This document shows, piece by piece, positions 33,083 to 42,016 of a stretch of DNA of 64,000 nucleotides (position 1 is its first letter; the number at the start of each line of letters is the position of its first letter). A program made the translations under genes and the position numbers. The notes beneath the pieces were generated by a model, which was not told the origin of the DNA, searched no databases, and saw nothing but the letters and a program-made list of their open reading frames with translations. Source of the DNA: a virus; IMG/VR virus record IMGVR_UViG_3300044617_000226, positions 1 to 64,000 of that record; one strand, 5' to 3'.

Positions 33083-34613
33083 TTTCTAAGTCAGGGTTGA
33101 CGAACACTTCCTTGCTAGGATCTTCAGGTGGATGCTCTGGTACTAAGTCCATACCTTCACGATAGTTACCTGTGATGATCTCTGCACTAGTAGGTACTTC
33201 AGTATCGATACTGTCGAACCAATCAACGAATTCCTGGGGGAAAGTCTCACGGAAATTCTTTGCACGGCGTACATCATACTGACTATAGAACTGTTTGAAG
33301 TCTCGTTTATTCTGCTCAGGATCCTTCACATTCTTGTGAGGAGTCTTGATGACGTCAAGATAGTCAATCAATCTTTGAGTCTGCTCACGCTCAATAGCAG
33401 TCAACAATGGTTCACCGTTTGTAGTCTTCTCGTTGAGATGAACATAATGATTCAACCAATGTTGTAATTTTTCGCTATACTTCTGACGAATCTCCATAGG
33501 CAACATCGCGCAACTCTGGAAACTTGGGAAACGCAAGATGTTCAATGACATAGTTGGATATGTAGAATCATGCTTACGCTTGAAGTTCATGATCTCTGTC
33601 ATGAATTCTGTGATGCTCGACAAGCAGAGGCTATTGATAGTCATCATGATATGTGTGCGCTTGACATTGCCTTCTGTGTGCAATCTTTCTAGGTTGCGCA
33701 ACCATATATCCCAATTGAATCCATCGCGGATATACTCAGCATGTTTGCCGGTCGCTTCACAGCTAGTATAAACTTCTAGCCAAGGAACATAATGGCTCAA
33801 TTCGATAAAACGATCCATGATGTCATCTTTAGGTACGAGGTTACTATTGATAGCATAACGCATGACCTTGCCGTCTGGACGATTCTTTACACGCTCTTGA
33901 TTTGCTTTGAACCATTCGAACAACTTCCATACACCGGCAGCCATTAATGGCTCACCGCCAGTGATACGAATCTCTTCTAGGTTATCAGCAAGACCATTCT
34001 CTTGTTCCCACCAGCGCCAGAACGCTTGTGTGTATGGGTTCACATCATCAGGCAGTGGCTTGGCATGATCTGCTTTGTTGATGAAGTGACTACGGGCGTC
34101 ACCGTTGATGTTACGATATGGTCCGAACTTGACGATATCCTTTACCCATGTCGTGCTGAAACTTGGATTGCAGTATGAACATGCGAAATTACAAGTTCTA
34201 TCGAATGCGATCTCAAGTGTACGCAACATAGTATTTTCTTGCCAGTCTGCTTTGGCAGTCTGTGCGATATACTCTTCTTGGTGTACAGCAGTCTTATATA
34301 CACGGTCTGAGATAGATCCGCGACCTAGGTCTTCGATCTTCCAACAATATTCACATTCTTGTGGACGAGTACCTTCCTGCATCATTTTACGCATCAATTT
34401 CTTGTGCGGAGTATTATGAATAGCAGTTGGGTTATCTTTCAACTCATTAGCATCGATCTGATGTCCTAATGGGTGGTGACAACTTGCTGTCTGTCCATTG
34501 CCTAACCAAATAGTAGCGTTTAGCCACTTGGCTGCACAATAACTATCGCTAACGATGTCAATGACTCGCTTCTTATAGTCTGCGTATGTTTCTTCCGGTC
34601 TTTTACCTGCCAT
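33072..34613 (-). CDS. Radical SAM protein with N-terminal twitch domain, subtype A (array member 2)
   Basis: A 513-aa protein. YCAAKWLNATIWLGNG (C26), SCHHPLGH (C45), AIHNTPHKK and CEYCW (C87, C90) form the N-terminal domain. CNFACSYC (C141, C145, C148), NPSFSTTW and TGGEPL form the core. The tail YDVRRAKNFRETFPQEF is the subtype A ending, followed by an acidic, Pro-rich extension of about 50 residues not found in shorter members. Seven nt separate it from the upstream paralogue. Confidence 0.9.
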   Translation of the reverse strand: MAGKRPEETYADYKKRVIDIVSDSYCAAKWLNATIWLGNGQTASCHHPLGHQIDANELKDNPTAIHNTPHKKLMRKMMQEGTRPQECEYCWKIEDLGRGSISDRVYKTAVHQEEYIAQTAKADWQENTMLRTLEIAFDRTCNFACSYCNPSFSTTWVKDIVKFGPYRNINGDARSHFINKADHAKPLPDDVNPYTQAFWRWWEQENGLADNLEEIRITGGEPLMAAGVWKLFEWFKANQERVKNRPDGKVMRYAINSNLVPKDDIMDRFIELSHYVPWLEVYTSCEATGKHAEYIRDGFNWDIWLRNLERLHTEGNVKRTHIMMTINSLCLSSITEFMTEIMNFKRKHDSTYPTMSLNILRFPSFQSCAMLPMEIRQKYSEKLQHWLNHYVHLNEKTTNGEPLLTAIEREQTQRLIDYLDVIKTPHKNVKDPEQNKRDFKQFYSQYDVRRAKNFRETFPQEFVDWFDSIDTEVPTSAEIITGNYREGMDLVPEHPPEDPSKEVFVNPDLENDK

Positions 34614-34620
34614 ATTATCC

Positions 34621-36186
34621 TCAATTTTGTGTATATGCTTTCACACACTCTTTCCAATAGTTCTTAAACTCAGGAAAGGTGAGTAAAAAGTTAGTGCCCC
34701 GTCTTTTGTCAAACTCTTTAATGAAAAGATAGAAATTTCTTTTATTTATAGACTTTTGATTTTGGGGTAAAGATTCCTTCATCACAGCCAAATCTCGCTT
34801 GACTTTAAGAATCTCATAGGGCTTGAACCCCTCGAATGTCTCAAGGTAATCATCACCCTGTACATTATCTTCCATGAACTTTAAGCAACGCTCTACTTCT
34901 TCTATCTCTTTCTCCGTCGCATTGGTCACGCTGAACCAAGGAGGGAAACGCAGTATAGGGATGTCAAAGAACACTCTTTGGAACTTCTTTTGTGTGTAAA
35001 CTTTATGCACGATTCCATGCTCTTTTTCTGTTTCAGTTTGCTCGGGCGCTATAGTGAATTCTGTCTGCGCACGACCACCGAATTCACGGCGTAGTTCCAA
35101 TATCATCTCTAAGAACTTGTATAGGCTAGGGATGCTCAACAAGTTAAAAGTATTGATGAAACTCACAGTGGTATACTTTGTTTCACGCAAGAAAGTCCTG
35201 ATATTATTCAGCATCCTATCAAATTCTAGGCCTGTACGCATATATTCTGCTTGTGGGCCTACACCGTCTAGTGATACGAATAACCAGAAATGCTTGAAGC
35301 CTTTGTCTACATACCAGTGATTTCCGCTGAACTCATTGAAGTTTTCCTTGTCTTCATATGTACGCAACTCTTCGATAGCCTTGACCTTCTCAAGGAACTT
35401 GTCGAATAGTTTCTGATCGGGCGGGCACATGTTGCTTGTGATGCTCAACTCAAGTTGACCATGTGGATTATTGTTCACATAGTCTAATACCTTGAATGTG
35501 TTCTTATCCATGAGTGGCTCACCACCTGTCATGCGGAACACACGCAACTTTCTATAGATAGTAGGCCACCATTTCCAGAATGCCTCGACATAAGGATTTT
35601 CCTTCTGTGCTACTCTGATGGGCATGAGTCCCTTTTGTTCTAATGATGGTAGATCATTATGAACATAATTATCTAATACGAATCCGCCATACTTTCGTAC
35701 TTCTTCTTCCCATGATGTTGACAAATGTGGGCTACAATACATACACTTGAAATTACATGCTTGATTAAAGTTCACTTCAACATAGCGGGGAGTCACATCA
35801 TAGTCCCAAGGATTACCGGTGACTTCATCAAATGTAGGTGCGTTCCACCATTCACTACTGCGATAATGACGATCACTCAAATGTCCTTTGGGGTCTTCAC
35901 TTTGTGCGTCTTCTACTCGCCAGCAATATGCGCAGCCATCAGGGCGTTTGCCCTCAATCATCATCTTGCGCTCTGCTATCTTCTGCGGCGTGTTGTGTAG
36001 TGCGCTTGGTTGCTTTTCTAGTAATTCGACAGGTATCTTGTGTGTAGGTGGATGATAACAACTCTGTGTCAATCCTTGCGGTAAGTGTAAACTAACCTGT
36101 TGCCATTTTGCTAGGCATAAAGAAGGACTGACCGCATTTAAGCGGTCTCGCATGTCCCTAGCAAATTGATCGTATTCTCCTGCCAT
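34621..36186 (-). CDS. Radical SAM protein with N-terminal twitch domain, subtype A (array member 1)
   Basis: At 521 aa it is the longest and the first transcribed array member. LCLAKWQQVSLHLPQG (C24), SCYHPPTH (C43), SALHNTPQK and CAYCW (C85, C88) form the twitch domain. CNFKCMYC (C144, C148, C151), SPHLSTSW and TGGEPL form the core. The tail FDKRRGTNFLLTFPEFKNYW is the clearest version of the A-type ending. Its ATG shares one base with the stop of the glycosyltransferase-like gene upstream, linking the radical SAM array to that group. Confidence 0.9.
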   Translation of the reverse strand: MAGEYDQFARDMRDRLNAVSPSLCLAKWQQVSLHLPQGLTQSCYHPPTHKIPVELLEKQPSALHNTPQKIAERKMMIEGKRPDGCAYCWRVEDAQSEDPKGHLSDRHYRSSEWWNAPTFDEVTGNPWDYDVTPRYVEVNFNQACNFKCMYCSPHLSTSWEEEVRKYGGFVLDNYVHNDLPSLEQKGLMPIRVAQKENPYVEAFWKWWPTIYRKLRVFRMTGGEPLMDKNTFKVLDYVNNNPHGQLELSITSNMCPPDQKLFDKFLEKVKAIEELRTYEDKENFNEFSGNHWYVDKGFKHFWLFVSLDGVGPQAEYMRTGLEFDRMLNNIRTFLRETKYTTVSFINTFNLLSIPSLYKFLEMILELRREFGGRAQTEFTIAPEQTETEKEHGIVHKVYTQKKFQRVFFDIPILRFPPWFSVTNATEKEIEEVERCLKFMEDNVQGDDYLETFEGFKPYEILKVKRDLAVMKESLPQNQKSINKRNFYLFIKEFDKRRGTNFLLTFPEFKNYWKECVKAYTQN

Positions 36187-37139
36187 TACCAGCCTTCGAT
36201 CCTTCTGATCACATCCATCTCTGTGACAAGCGGTCCTAGATTATGCTTATCACTATTATAATGACGCTTGAAGAATTTGCTTTGCTCAGGTGACAATGTA
36301 CAGATAGGCAAGCCTAACTTATTTTCTAAGTGCGCGCCTGCATCTTCCATAGCGACTTTAGGATCTTTACCTTCAGCATATTCTTTCCATAACTCAGGAT
36401 AGTTATCGAACCACTGAACATTTGTGTGATCCCATTCACTCAACATAGTTAAGTATGTTCCCAATCTTGCGCCATACATAGCCCAATAACCGTTCTCAAC
36501 ATCACTACCAACATTCTGCCAGATAGTGAGATTATTCAAGTTTCTGCTAGCCACTGTCTCTTTGAATTCTTCTACTGTAGGTACAGCGCCTTTATTCAAG
36601 CACATCTTGACACCTTCACGAAAGCCTGCACGCCATGCTTGAAAAGGTGTATAGTTAGGATATGTTGTTGAATAGCAATCATACATAGCCCAATAGAGGC
36701 TGTCTTTGCTATCTAAACAGAAATCAGCGATTCGTGATACATCGCCTTCAGTCTGATGCTCATGTGTCTTCATCTCACGCACATAAGTCTTAGTCCAACT
36801 GCTCATGCCACCATTGCCATAACGCAGTCCATTGATAGCATTGATCGCTTTCCAGCGAAACTGTGCTAATTTGAATTTAGGATCTTTGTCTGTGAAGTCT
36901 AACTGAATGTTGAAGAAACTCTCGTCAGGCATATTGTCGCCGTCGATCAATATGAATCTTTCTGTGTCGCTTGCTTCACCTGCGGCTTTGTGTGCGGCAT
37001 CGCTACCCTTGACACCGTCTACGCGCTTTGCCCAAGGAACCATGTTTTGAATTTGTAGCCAGAATTCTTCTTTCTGTGGCTCATCATAACTTAGGTAAAT
37101 GCAGTCGAGTTCTGCAACATCTACAATATCATAACTCAT
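36186..37139 (-). CDS. Glycosyltransferase-like protein, 317 aa (intact DGD motif)
   Basis: I place the start at ATG 37139, which overlaps the previous stop by 11 nt. The in-frame GTG 13 codons earlier lies inside the upstream gene. After a Rossmann-like N-terminus, RVDGVKGSDAAHKAAGEA is followed by FILIDGDNMPDE. Its DGD is placed like the DxD metal/nucleotide-sugar motif of GT-A enzymes. AINGLRYGNGG and AFQAWRAGFREG-like segments are shared with the C-terminal domain of the 2048-aa protein, which lacks the DGD. It is probably cytoplasmic and transfers a sugar to an unknown acceptor. It is the gene directly before the eight radical SAM genes. Confidence 0.72.
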   Translation of the reverse strand: MSYDIVDVAELDCIYLSYDEPQKEEFWLQIQNMVPWAKRVDGVKGSDAAHKAAGEASDTERFILIDGDNMPDESFFNIQLDFTDKDPKFKLAQFRWKAINAINGLRYGNGGMSSWTKTYVREMKTHEHQTEGDVSRIADFCLDSKDSLYWAMYDCYSTTYPNYTPFQAWRAGFREGVKMCLNKGAVPTVEEFKETVASRNLNNLTIWQNVGSDVENGYWAMYGARLGTYLTMLSEWDHTNVQWFDNYPELWKEYAEGKDPKVAMEDAGAHLENKLGLPICTLSPEQSKFFKRHYNSDKHNLGPLVTEMDVIRRIEGW

Positions 37140-37485
37140 GTGTATGTAACTTCCATTTTTGTTGATCTGCGTAGTCACTATTTACTACCACGCTGACATC
37201 TGTTTTTGCAGTAGGTTGACCTTCATCGTCTGGCTTGAGTTTAGAGTAAGTCATACCTGGAATGATCTTTTTGATCTGACCATCAACTACTTTGATATCG
37301 TAGCGCATCTCGGCAAAAGTATTCTTATCGATTATGATATACTTGCCTTCTGGTTTTTCGCAGGTATAAAAGTCTACACTACCATCGTCTTTGTAGTATA
37401 GTCTAAATTCAACGGGTTCTGGTACAGTCTCTTCAGCCACTAGATATTCTACCCCGTTTATCTCTATTACTTTAAGTCTTTCCAT
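37129..37485 (-). CDS. Hypothetical protein, 118 aa
   Basis: Not recognised. A beta-rich small protein (VEFRLYYKDDGSVDFYTCEKPEGKY pattern in part) with a Lys-rich end. There is no signal peptide. It overlaps the upstream glycosyltransferase-like gene by 14 nt and the downstream one by 11 nt, so it is co-translated with two glycosyltransferase-like genes. It may be a small partner of these or a fibre-related factor. Confidence 0.7.
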   Translation of the reverse strand: MERLKVIEINGVEYLVAEETVPEPVEFRLYYKDDGSVDFYTCEKPEGKYIIIDKNTFAEMRYDIKVVDGQIKKIIPGMTYSKLKPDDEGQPTAKTDVSVVVNSDYADQQKWKLHTHEL

Positions 37486-38275
37486 ATACTTTTTCTATTT
37501 TACTACAAAAGTCCTTGATATGATAATGAAAAGGATACATTTGTGGTATAGTATTGACTCTTAGTGTATCAGGTAATATTTCATAGATCAACTCATTAGT
37601 CCAATCTTCGGTCTTGAGATGGTTGATCATCTGTTTCATATGTACCATACTGAATTCGGTAAACATAGGCATCGTTGTTTTCTCTCTGCCTATGATATTG
37701 CAAGCGATGGCATATACCCAATCAGTAGTCGCTTCTTCGTCTACTTTACATTGCAGTAAAGATTTATAATCATCCCAATTCTCAAATATATGTCTGACCA
37801 ACTTGAAAAAATATTCAGCAGTTTCGCTTTTCTTGAAATAAGTTATGGCATTGTAGCAATCAGGAAGATTGTTATTGTCGATGAATTTTCTATAATATCT
37901 GACATTAGATAATTTCTGATTGTAACTTCTGATGTTAGTGCTGACTACCACATCAAGTTGTGAACAAACATCAAAATAATATTCTATATTTTGAGGTATG
38001 AATAAGTCTGCTTCTAATTTGATAGTATGATCATATGGACTGGCTTCATATACTTGCCAGTCGTTTATCAGTTTCCACTTGCTATCTTTTGCTAGATCGC
38101 CATATGGTAATGCAATAACACTGTCAAAGTAAGGACTCGCTTCTATATCATCTGTAAGTAATGAAACATGCATGTTTGGCATAGTTTTCTTTATGCTTCT
38201 TGCCAACACTTCTGCGCATTTGATATAATCGACATCAGTGGTGTTTTGTGCTAAGACTAAAAAGCCCTTGTTCAT
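37472..38275 (-). CDS. Glycosyltransferase-like protein, 267 aa
   Basis: I place the start at ATG 38275, giving a 4-nt ATGA overlap with the upstream gene. The longer frame has an extra 31 residues lying over the preceding gene. MNKGFLVLAQNTTDVDYIKCA opens a Rossmann-like fold. KWKLINDWQVYEASPYDHTIKLEADLFIP-like order places E88-A-D90 where GT-A enzymes such as GT8 have DxD. It is a diverged paralogue of the next gene (shared SPYDxT and L-[ED]xD elements). The acceptor is unknown. Confidence 0.65.
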   Translation of the reverse strand: MNKGFLVLAQNTTDVDYIKCAEVLARSIKKTMPNMHVSLLTDDIEASPYFDSVIALPYGDLAKDSKWKLINDWQVYEASPYDHTIKLEADLFIPQNIEYYFDVCSQLDVVVSTNIRSYNQKLSNVRYYRKFIDNNNLPDCYNAITYFKKSETAEYFFKLVRHIFENWDDYKSLLQCKVDEEATTDWVYAIACNIIGREKTTMPMFTEFSMVHMKQMINHLKTEDWTNELIYEILPDTLRVNTIPQMYPFHYHIKDFCSKIEKVYGKT

Positions 38276-39084
38276 TTTGTTAACTCCACAAATATGTCTT
38301 TGTTTATCACATGGAAGTCCATGTCTTTTAATATGATGTATTCTTTTTTGATCTTGCCGCGCATCCACTTGTCATAAATGACTGTGTATTCTGTGCAAAA
38401 TTCATCATCGTTATTTTTATAAACGAATGTCTTGGGACCTATATGTGTAAGATTCCAAGGTATGATATCTGATCTAACATCGCTATGACCATTCACGATC
38501 CTGTGTGCTAATGTCAATCCATAATCGTTGCGGTATGTGTCGCAGGAGAACTTATGTATATTTCCATAATGACGATAGTTCTCTTGAACCATCTTTAAAC
38601 ATTCAAAGATGTTTTGTACTCGTTTTGTCTTTTTGAAGCCTACTACTGTAGCCCATAATGCAGGTATCGTCAAATCATTTGAGAAATCTAAATGTTCTTT
38701 TTTATCATACCCATTCATCAAAAAATTTATTGATTCGTGGCAACAGAAATCATCCATGACATCAAAAACTTTTAATAATGAATCGCTGTTTACTACATAA
38801 TCCACATCTAACAATATTGTCTCATCGTATGGGCTAAGTTCATAACTGCGGTAACGACCTTTGTTCAACCATACTCTTCCCTGAAAAGTATTATTGGGAT
38901 CGCTGTCTATCGTATACACATTATCGAATTTATAACCAGTGTTAGTTGCTACAGAATTGTTATCTGTTACTATGCTTACTGGAAGATTGAGGAAGTGGTT
39001 CACACGCTTTGCAGTGAATTCTGCCATGTGATAGTAATTGTATTCTGGAGAATTGAAGGCGAAGAGCAGTACACCTTTAGTCAT
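38272..39084 (-). CDS. Glycosyltransferase-like protein, 270 aa
   Basis: MTKGVLLFAFNSPEYNYYHMA begins an alpha/beta fold. SYELSPYDETILLDVDYVV contains D93-V-D95, the DxD position of GT-A glycosyltransferases. It shares layout with the 267-aa protein just downstream, so both likely derive from one duplication and may act in sequence. It overlaps both neighbours by 4 nt. No membrane segment is visible. Confidence 0.7.
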   Translation of the reverse strand: MTKGVLLFAFNSPEYNYYHMAEFTAKRVNHFLNLPVSIVTDNNSVATNTGYKFDNVYTIDSDPNNTFQGRVWLNKGRYRSYELSPYDETILLDVDYVVNSDSLLKVFDVMDDFCCHESINFLMNGYDKKEHLDFSNDLTIPALWATVVGFKKTKRVQNIFECLKMVQENYRHYGNIHKFSCDTYRNDYGLTLAHRIVNGHSDVRSDIIPWNLTHIGPKTFVYKNNDDEFCTEYTVIYDKWMRGKIKKEYIILKDMDFHVINKDIFVELTK

Positions 39085-39386
39085 CGTTTAGTCTCTGTCT
39101 CTTTAAACTCTTTAAGATATGCTGCCATATTTTCTTGATAAACAGATTTTAGTTTATCTAACAGAGAAAGTCTATCGACTTCTACAGGTCTATTATGCGT
39201 GTCTAATAATACAACCTTTTCACTATCAAAACTCTGTAAAAAGGTAATGGTCGTGGCGTCTGCTATCCACAAACCATTTTGATCGGCTACTAGAAATTTG
39301 TTTTTGTATTTTTCCCTAAGGTAATCTTTAGCGGAATTATGTGCGAATCTTGCTTTTGCTTCAGATAGAAGACTTTGGATATCCAT
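39081..39386 (-). CDS. Hypothetical protein, 101 aa (first gene of the block)
   Basis: A soluble alpha/beta protein with a helical N-terminus (AKDYLREKYKNKF) and a Lys-rich end, not recognised. GAGAGG lies before the ATG, and a perfect T4-type late promoter (39405-39412) stands about 20 nt upstream. This makes it the leading gene of the transcription unit that continues into the glycosyltransferase and radical SAM genes. It overlaps the next gene by 4 nt. Confidence 0.72.
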   Translation of the reverse strand: MDIQSLLSEAKARFAHNSAKDYLREKYKNKFLVADQNGLWIADATTITFLQSFDSEKVVLLDTHNRPVEVDRLSLLDKLKSVYQENMAAYLKEFKETETKR

Positions 39387-39404
39387 ATAAACCTCTCTTC
39401 CGAG

Positions 39405-39412
39405 TATTTATA
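39405..39412 (-). promoter_or_regulatory. T4-type late promoter TATAAATA
   Basis: The minus strand reads TATAAATACT, identical to the core of the T4 late promoter consensus, in the only intergenic space between the fibre gene (39443) and the 101-aa gene. It would drive the whole 12.6-39.4 kb block late in infection. Confidence 0.68.
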
Positions 39413-39442
39413 TGGTGCTAGACTACGCTAAAAATTAGGTGA

Positions 39443-40390
39443 TCAGGATACTACGTTAGAGCCGGCTAATGTGATAGTGCCCCAGCTATTTGCAATATTA
39501 GTTGTTGATGGAGGAACTAAAGTACAAGTGACGCTTGATCCGCTACCTAAAGTACCGTTACCGCTGATCTTGTCGAACAAGCAATGTACTGTAACTACTG
39601 AACCGTTGTCACCATTTGAACCTTGTACACCATTAGTTCTTGCTAGATATTGAATCTGAACAGTAGTAGTGTACGGCGCTGTACCTGAATCTTGGTCAAA
39701 GATTGTTGTGTTTCCAGTGCTTAGTCCGAAATAACCTGAGTTAGTTGAGACTGTTGCTGAACCGCTACCGCCTGTCTTTGTTACACCGGTGTATGATGTA
39801 CCTGCGATTGTGCGTGAACCTGAGTTTTGACCGCTAATGTTCAATGTACCACATGCAGTTGCCAATGTATTCATGGCTGCATTGATACCTGCTTCAGTAT
39901 TTGAGTGTGAAGCTGAAAACTTCAACTGACCGCCTGCATTAAAGAAATAACGAGCGGCATCACCGTTTGCGAATGTGCAAGTGAATGTGAAGTTCGCATA
40001 GTCTGTCCATGCTGAAACTGTTGTCTGTGTGTTTGAACTTGTAGTACCTTGAGCAGCGGCGTTGCCTTTGCTTGCCCAAATTGTTTGTAAGTTTGTAGGA
40101 ATTGCGGCGATATAAGTTACTAGACCACCTGCTACCGGAGCAGTTACGCTTGTGATGCTACTGCCTTGGTGTGCCGCGGCGCTTGCTGTGTTGTTTACTA
40201 GGCTAGCCCAACTAGTAGCGGCGACCACTTGACCAGTTGCGACGTTTGCTACAGCAGTCTGACCATACCCGCCCTGACCGCTACCCGTTGCCCAAGTAGC
40301 ATTCAATGTATTAGCAGTACTGGTAGGGTTACCTCCAACCAAGGTGTTAAAGTCTGTTGCTTCAATCAAATTAAATTGTGCGTAGCTCAT
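39443..40390 (-). CDS. Tail fibre/adhesin-like structural protein, 315 aa
   Basis: A Gly/Ser/Thr/Ala/Asn-rich, low-Lys protein with many short beta-strand patterns, typical of phage tail fibre or collar proteins. MSYAQFNLIEATDFNTLVGG opens a region like the start of many fibre proteins of T4-like aquatic phages. An NGVQGSNGDNGS segment is collagen-like. Two Cys are present but no export signal. AGGAA lies before the ATG. A GATAAATA late motif is at 40419-40426. The exact virion position is unknown. Confidence 0.68.
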   Translation of the reverse strand: MSYAQFNLIEATDFNTLVGGNPTSTANTLNATWATGSGQGGYGQTAVANVATGQVVAATSWASLVNNTASAAAHQGSSITSVTAPVAGGLVTYIAAIPTNLQTIWASKGNAAAQGTTSSNTQTTVSAWTDYANFTFTCTFANGDAARYFFNAGGQLKFSASHSNTEAGINAAMNTLATACGTLNISGQNSGSRTIAGTSYTGVTKTGGSGSATVSTNSGYFGLSTGNTTIFDQDSGTAPYTTTVQIQYLARTNGVQGSNGDNGSVVTVHCLFDKISGNGTLGSGSSVTCTLVPPSTTNIANSWGTITLAGSNVVS

Positions 40391-40418
40391 GTTTTAAATT
40401 CCTATCAATCTATAGTTT

Positions 40419-40426
40419 TATTTATC
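40419..40426 (-). promoter_or_regulatory. Late-promoter-like GATAAATA
   Basis: GATAAATA on the minus strand, overlapping the end of the 316-aa gene and about 30 nt before the ATG of the 315-aa fibre gene. It differs from T4 consensus only at the first base and is repeated before two more structural genes here. Confidence 0.5.
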
Positions 40427-41372
40427 TTATTATGACGATTGCTTCGACCTCACCCAAGTCTTGGGTAGCCTTGTCTTCTAGACTTCGTCCTATAGTGTTA
40501 AATGCTGTGGCCTCACCATTTTTAGCTGATCTTGCGGTACCTTCGCCCGCGCTTACTAGACGATCACCCTTGGCTACTGTGCCTATAACTTTGACTTTTA
40601 CTCGTCCGGATACTGCTACAGCAGGGTGTGTCTTATCTGATCCTGCCCCTGCGTTCATGAGATATGCGGCTGTGTTTGATATAACCCCGAACACATCTTC
40701 ACTTAATTCATAGCGTACTGCTCTGATCTCTTTTTGACCGCCCAATTCTACTACTGTACCCGGAGACAATTCTGTTTCTGATTCAAATCTCTCAGCCAAG
40801 TCAGCGTATGTCGCTTCCATTCTGGAGTTTCCTACTAAAGACCATGTACCTGTGATAGTACCTGCAGTAGTGTTTCCGCCGGTCGTAATCACAGAAGTCA
40901 AAACTGTAGTAGCATTTGCTATCGTGCAATTGATGTTACCTGCGTTGACATTTCCTGATGCTGTAAGACCTACAGTTGCGATATTACCTGAAACAGACAG
41001 ATTACCGGCTGCGGACATGTCACCGCCTACCGTCAAGTCTGAACCTATCGATACATTACCGAAACTTGTAGTACCAGTTGAACTAGTTGCAGTCAATACT
41101 AACCAGTTGCTAGTAATTGTTTCGCCATCTGATGGGCATACGCAAAGAGTATTGTTGTTGGTATTAAACCATAACTGACCGCGTATTGGATTTGGGGGAG
41201 GGGTGCTGTCTGCGAAATTCTCTAAGACATGCACGAAATTAGTGTCAAGCACTTGGCCGTATCCTGCGTAGTTACGACCAGGAAGCCCTAAAGAAGTACT
41301 TGTTGTGTTAATTTGTCCGTCAGCGATGGTTGTAAGTACTTGTCCGTCGCTTTTAACAATCGTATATGCCAT
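40422..41372 (-). CDS. Tail fibre protein with YADLAE-type C-terminal module, 316 aa
   Basis: The N-terminal half has the TNFVHVLENFADSTPPPNP / GQLWFNT pattern common in fibres of T4-like aquatic phages. The middle is a low-complexity stretch of Gly/Asn/Ser/Thr repeats with the -G(N/D)xSV- rhythm of trimeric fibre shafts. The C-terminus has MEATYADLAERFE followed by a GRVKVKVIGTVAKGDRL segment, a module shared by many phage and prophage fibres, where it forms the tip or an autocleaving domain. The function is host attachment or fibre assembly. ATG 41372 is preceded by a GATAAATA late motif. Confidence 0.78.
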   Translation of the reverse strand: MAYTIVKSDGQVLTTIADGQINTTSTSLGLPGRNYAGYGQVLDTNFVHVLENFADSTPPPNPIRGQLWFNTNNNTLCVCPSDGETITSNWLVLTATSSTGTTSFGNVSIGSDLTVGGDMSAAGNLSVSGNIATVGLTASGNVNAGNINCTIANATTVLTSVITTGGNTTAGTITGTWSLVGNSRMEATYADLAERFESETELSPGTVVELGGQKEIRAVRYELSEDVFGVISNTAAYLMNAGAGSDKTHPAVAVSGRVKVKVIGTVAKGDRLVSAGEGTARSAKNGEATAFNTIGRSLEDKATQDLGEVEAIVIIR

Positions 41373-41392
41373 AGTTTATTATCCGCTAATTT

Positions 41393-41400
41393 TATTTATC
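41393..41400 (-). promoter_or_regulatory. Late-promoter-like GATAAATA
   Basis: GATAAATA on the minus strand in the 29-nt gap between the 204-aa gene and the 316-aa fibre gene, about 20 nt before the ATG. Confidence 0.5.
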
Positions 41401-41401
41401 A

Positions 41402-42016
41402 TCACAAAGTTATCTGATTTGTGAGGCTTTGTATTCTCACTGTATAGTCAATCTGTATCTGACGGTTCAATGATTTCTGCACTGGGTGGAATATGACATG
41501 GGTCAACAATCGTGTTATGATGTTTCCATCACTGTCAGTTCCATAATTTGCAAGTAATCCCAATTCGTCAAAAATGTAATCTGAGTCAGTCTGTGTGCTG
41601 TTATCGAATGCTCCTTGACCTGAAGGCTCACCGTAATCTAACAAACACTGCACTAAGATATCTGTGTACAATCTACCTGAAGTATGATTGACAGTCATCT
41701 TGTTTCTTGTAGGGTCTTGGTTGAAGACGCTGGTATCGTCAACGATCTTAGCATAGGTTTCGTTATAAAGAGCGGCGTTTTGCCCTGTTGTATTGGGCGG
41801 CAGATATGTAATGATACCTGTTTCGTCTACGCTAGCACCACCGTTGCCGAAGGCCATTTGATAAATCTCGCCGAACCCGCGATTGCTAAGTGTGTCGGCA
41901 AGAGCCTCACTCATATTTTCATAATTGATGGCATTTTTCTTATCTACGAATACTTCCAAACTATTTGGATCATAGATTTTCAAAAATCCCTCAATCTTAT
42001 AAGATAGTGTTATCAT
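41402..42016 (-). CDS. Probable tail/baseplate structural protein, 204 aa
   Basis: Its N-terminus GFLKIYDPNSLEVFVDKK is shared in outline with the 54-aa protein next to it, followed by AINYENMSEALADTLSNRG. The rest is Asn/Gly/Thr-rich with beta patterns, like small baseplate or fibre-attachment proteins. Its ATG shares one base with the stop of the 54-aa gene (TAATG). It lies between the giant baseplate-region gene and the fibre genes. The specific T4 counterpart cannot be assigned. Confidence 0.62.
   Translation of the reverse strand: MITLSYKIEGFLKIYDPNSLEVFVDKKNAINYENMSEALADTLSNRGFGEIYQMAFGNGGASVDETGIITYLPPNTTGQNAALYNETYAKIVDDTSVFNQDPTRNKMTVNHTSGRLYTDILVQCLLDYGEPSGQGAFDNSTQTDSDYIFDELGLLANYGTDSDGNIITRLLTHVIFHPVQKSLNRQIQIDYTVRIQSLTNQITL

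Noticed and set aside
38276-38368. 31-residue N-terminal extension of the 267-aa glycosyltransferase-like protein
   Set aside because: The extension is Arg/His/Cys-rich nonsense over the upstream gene, and ATG 38275 gives the usual ATGA overlap.
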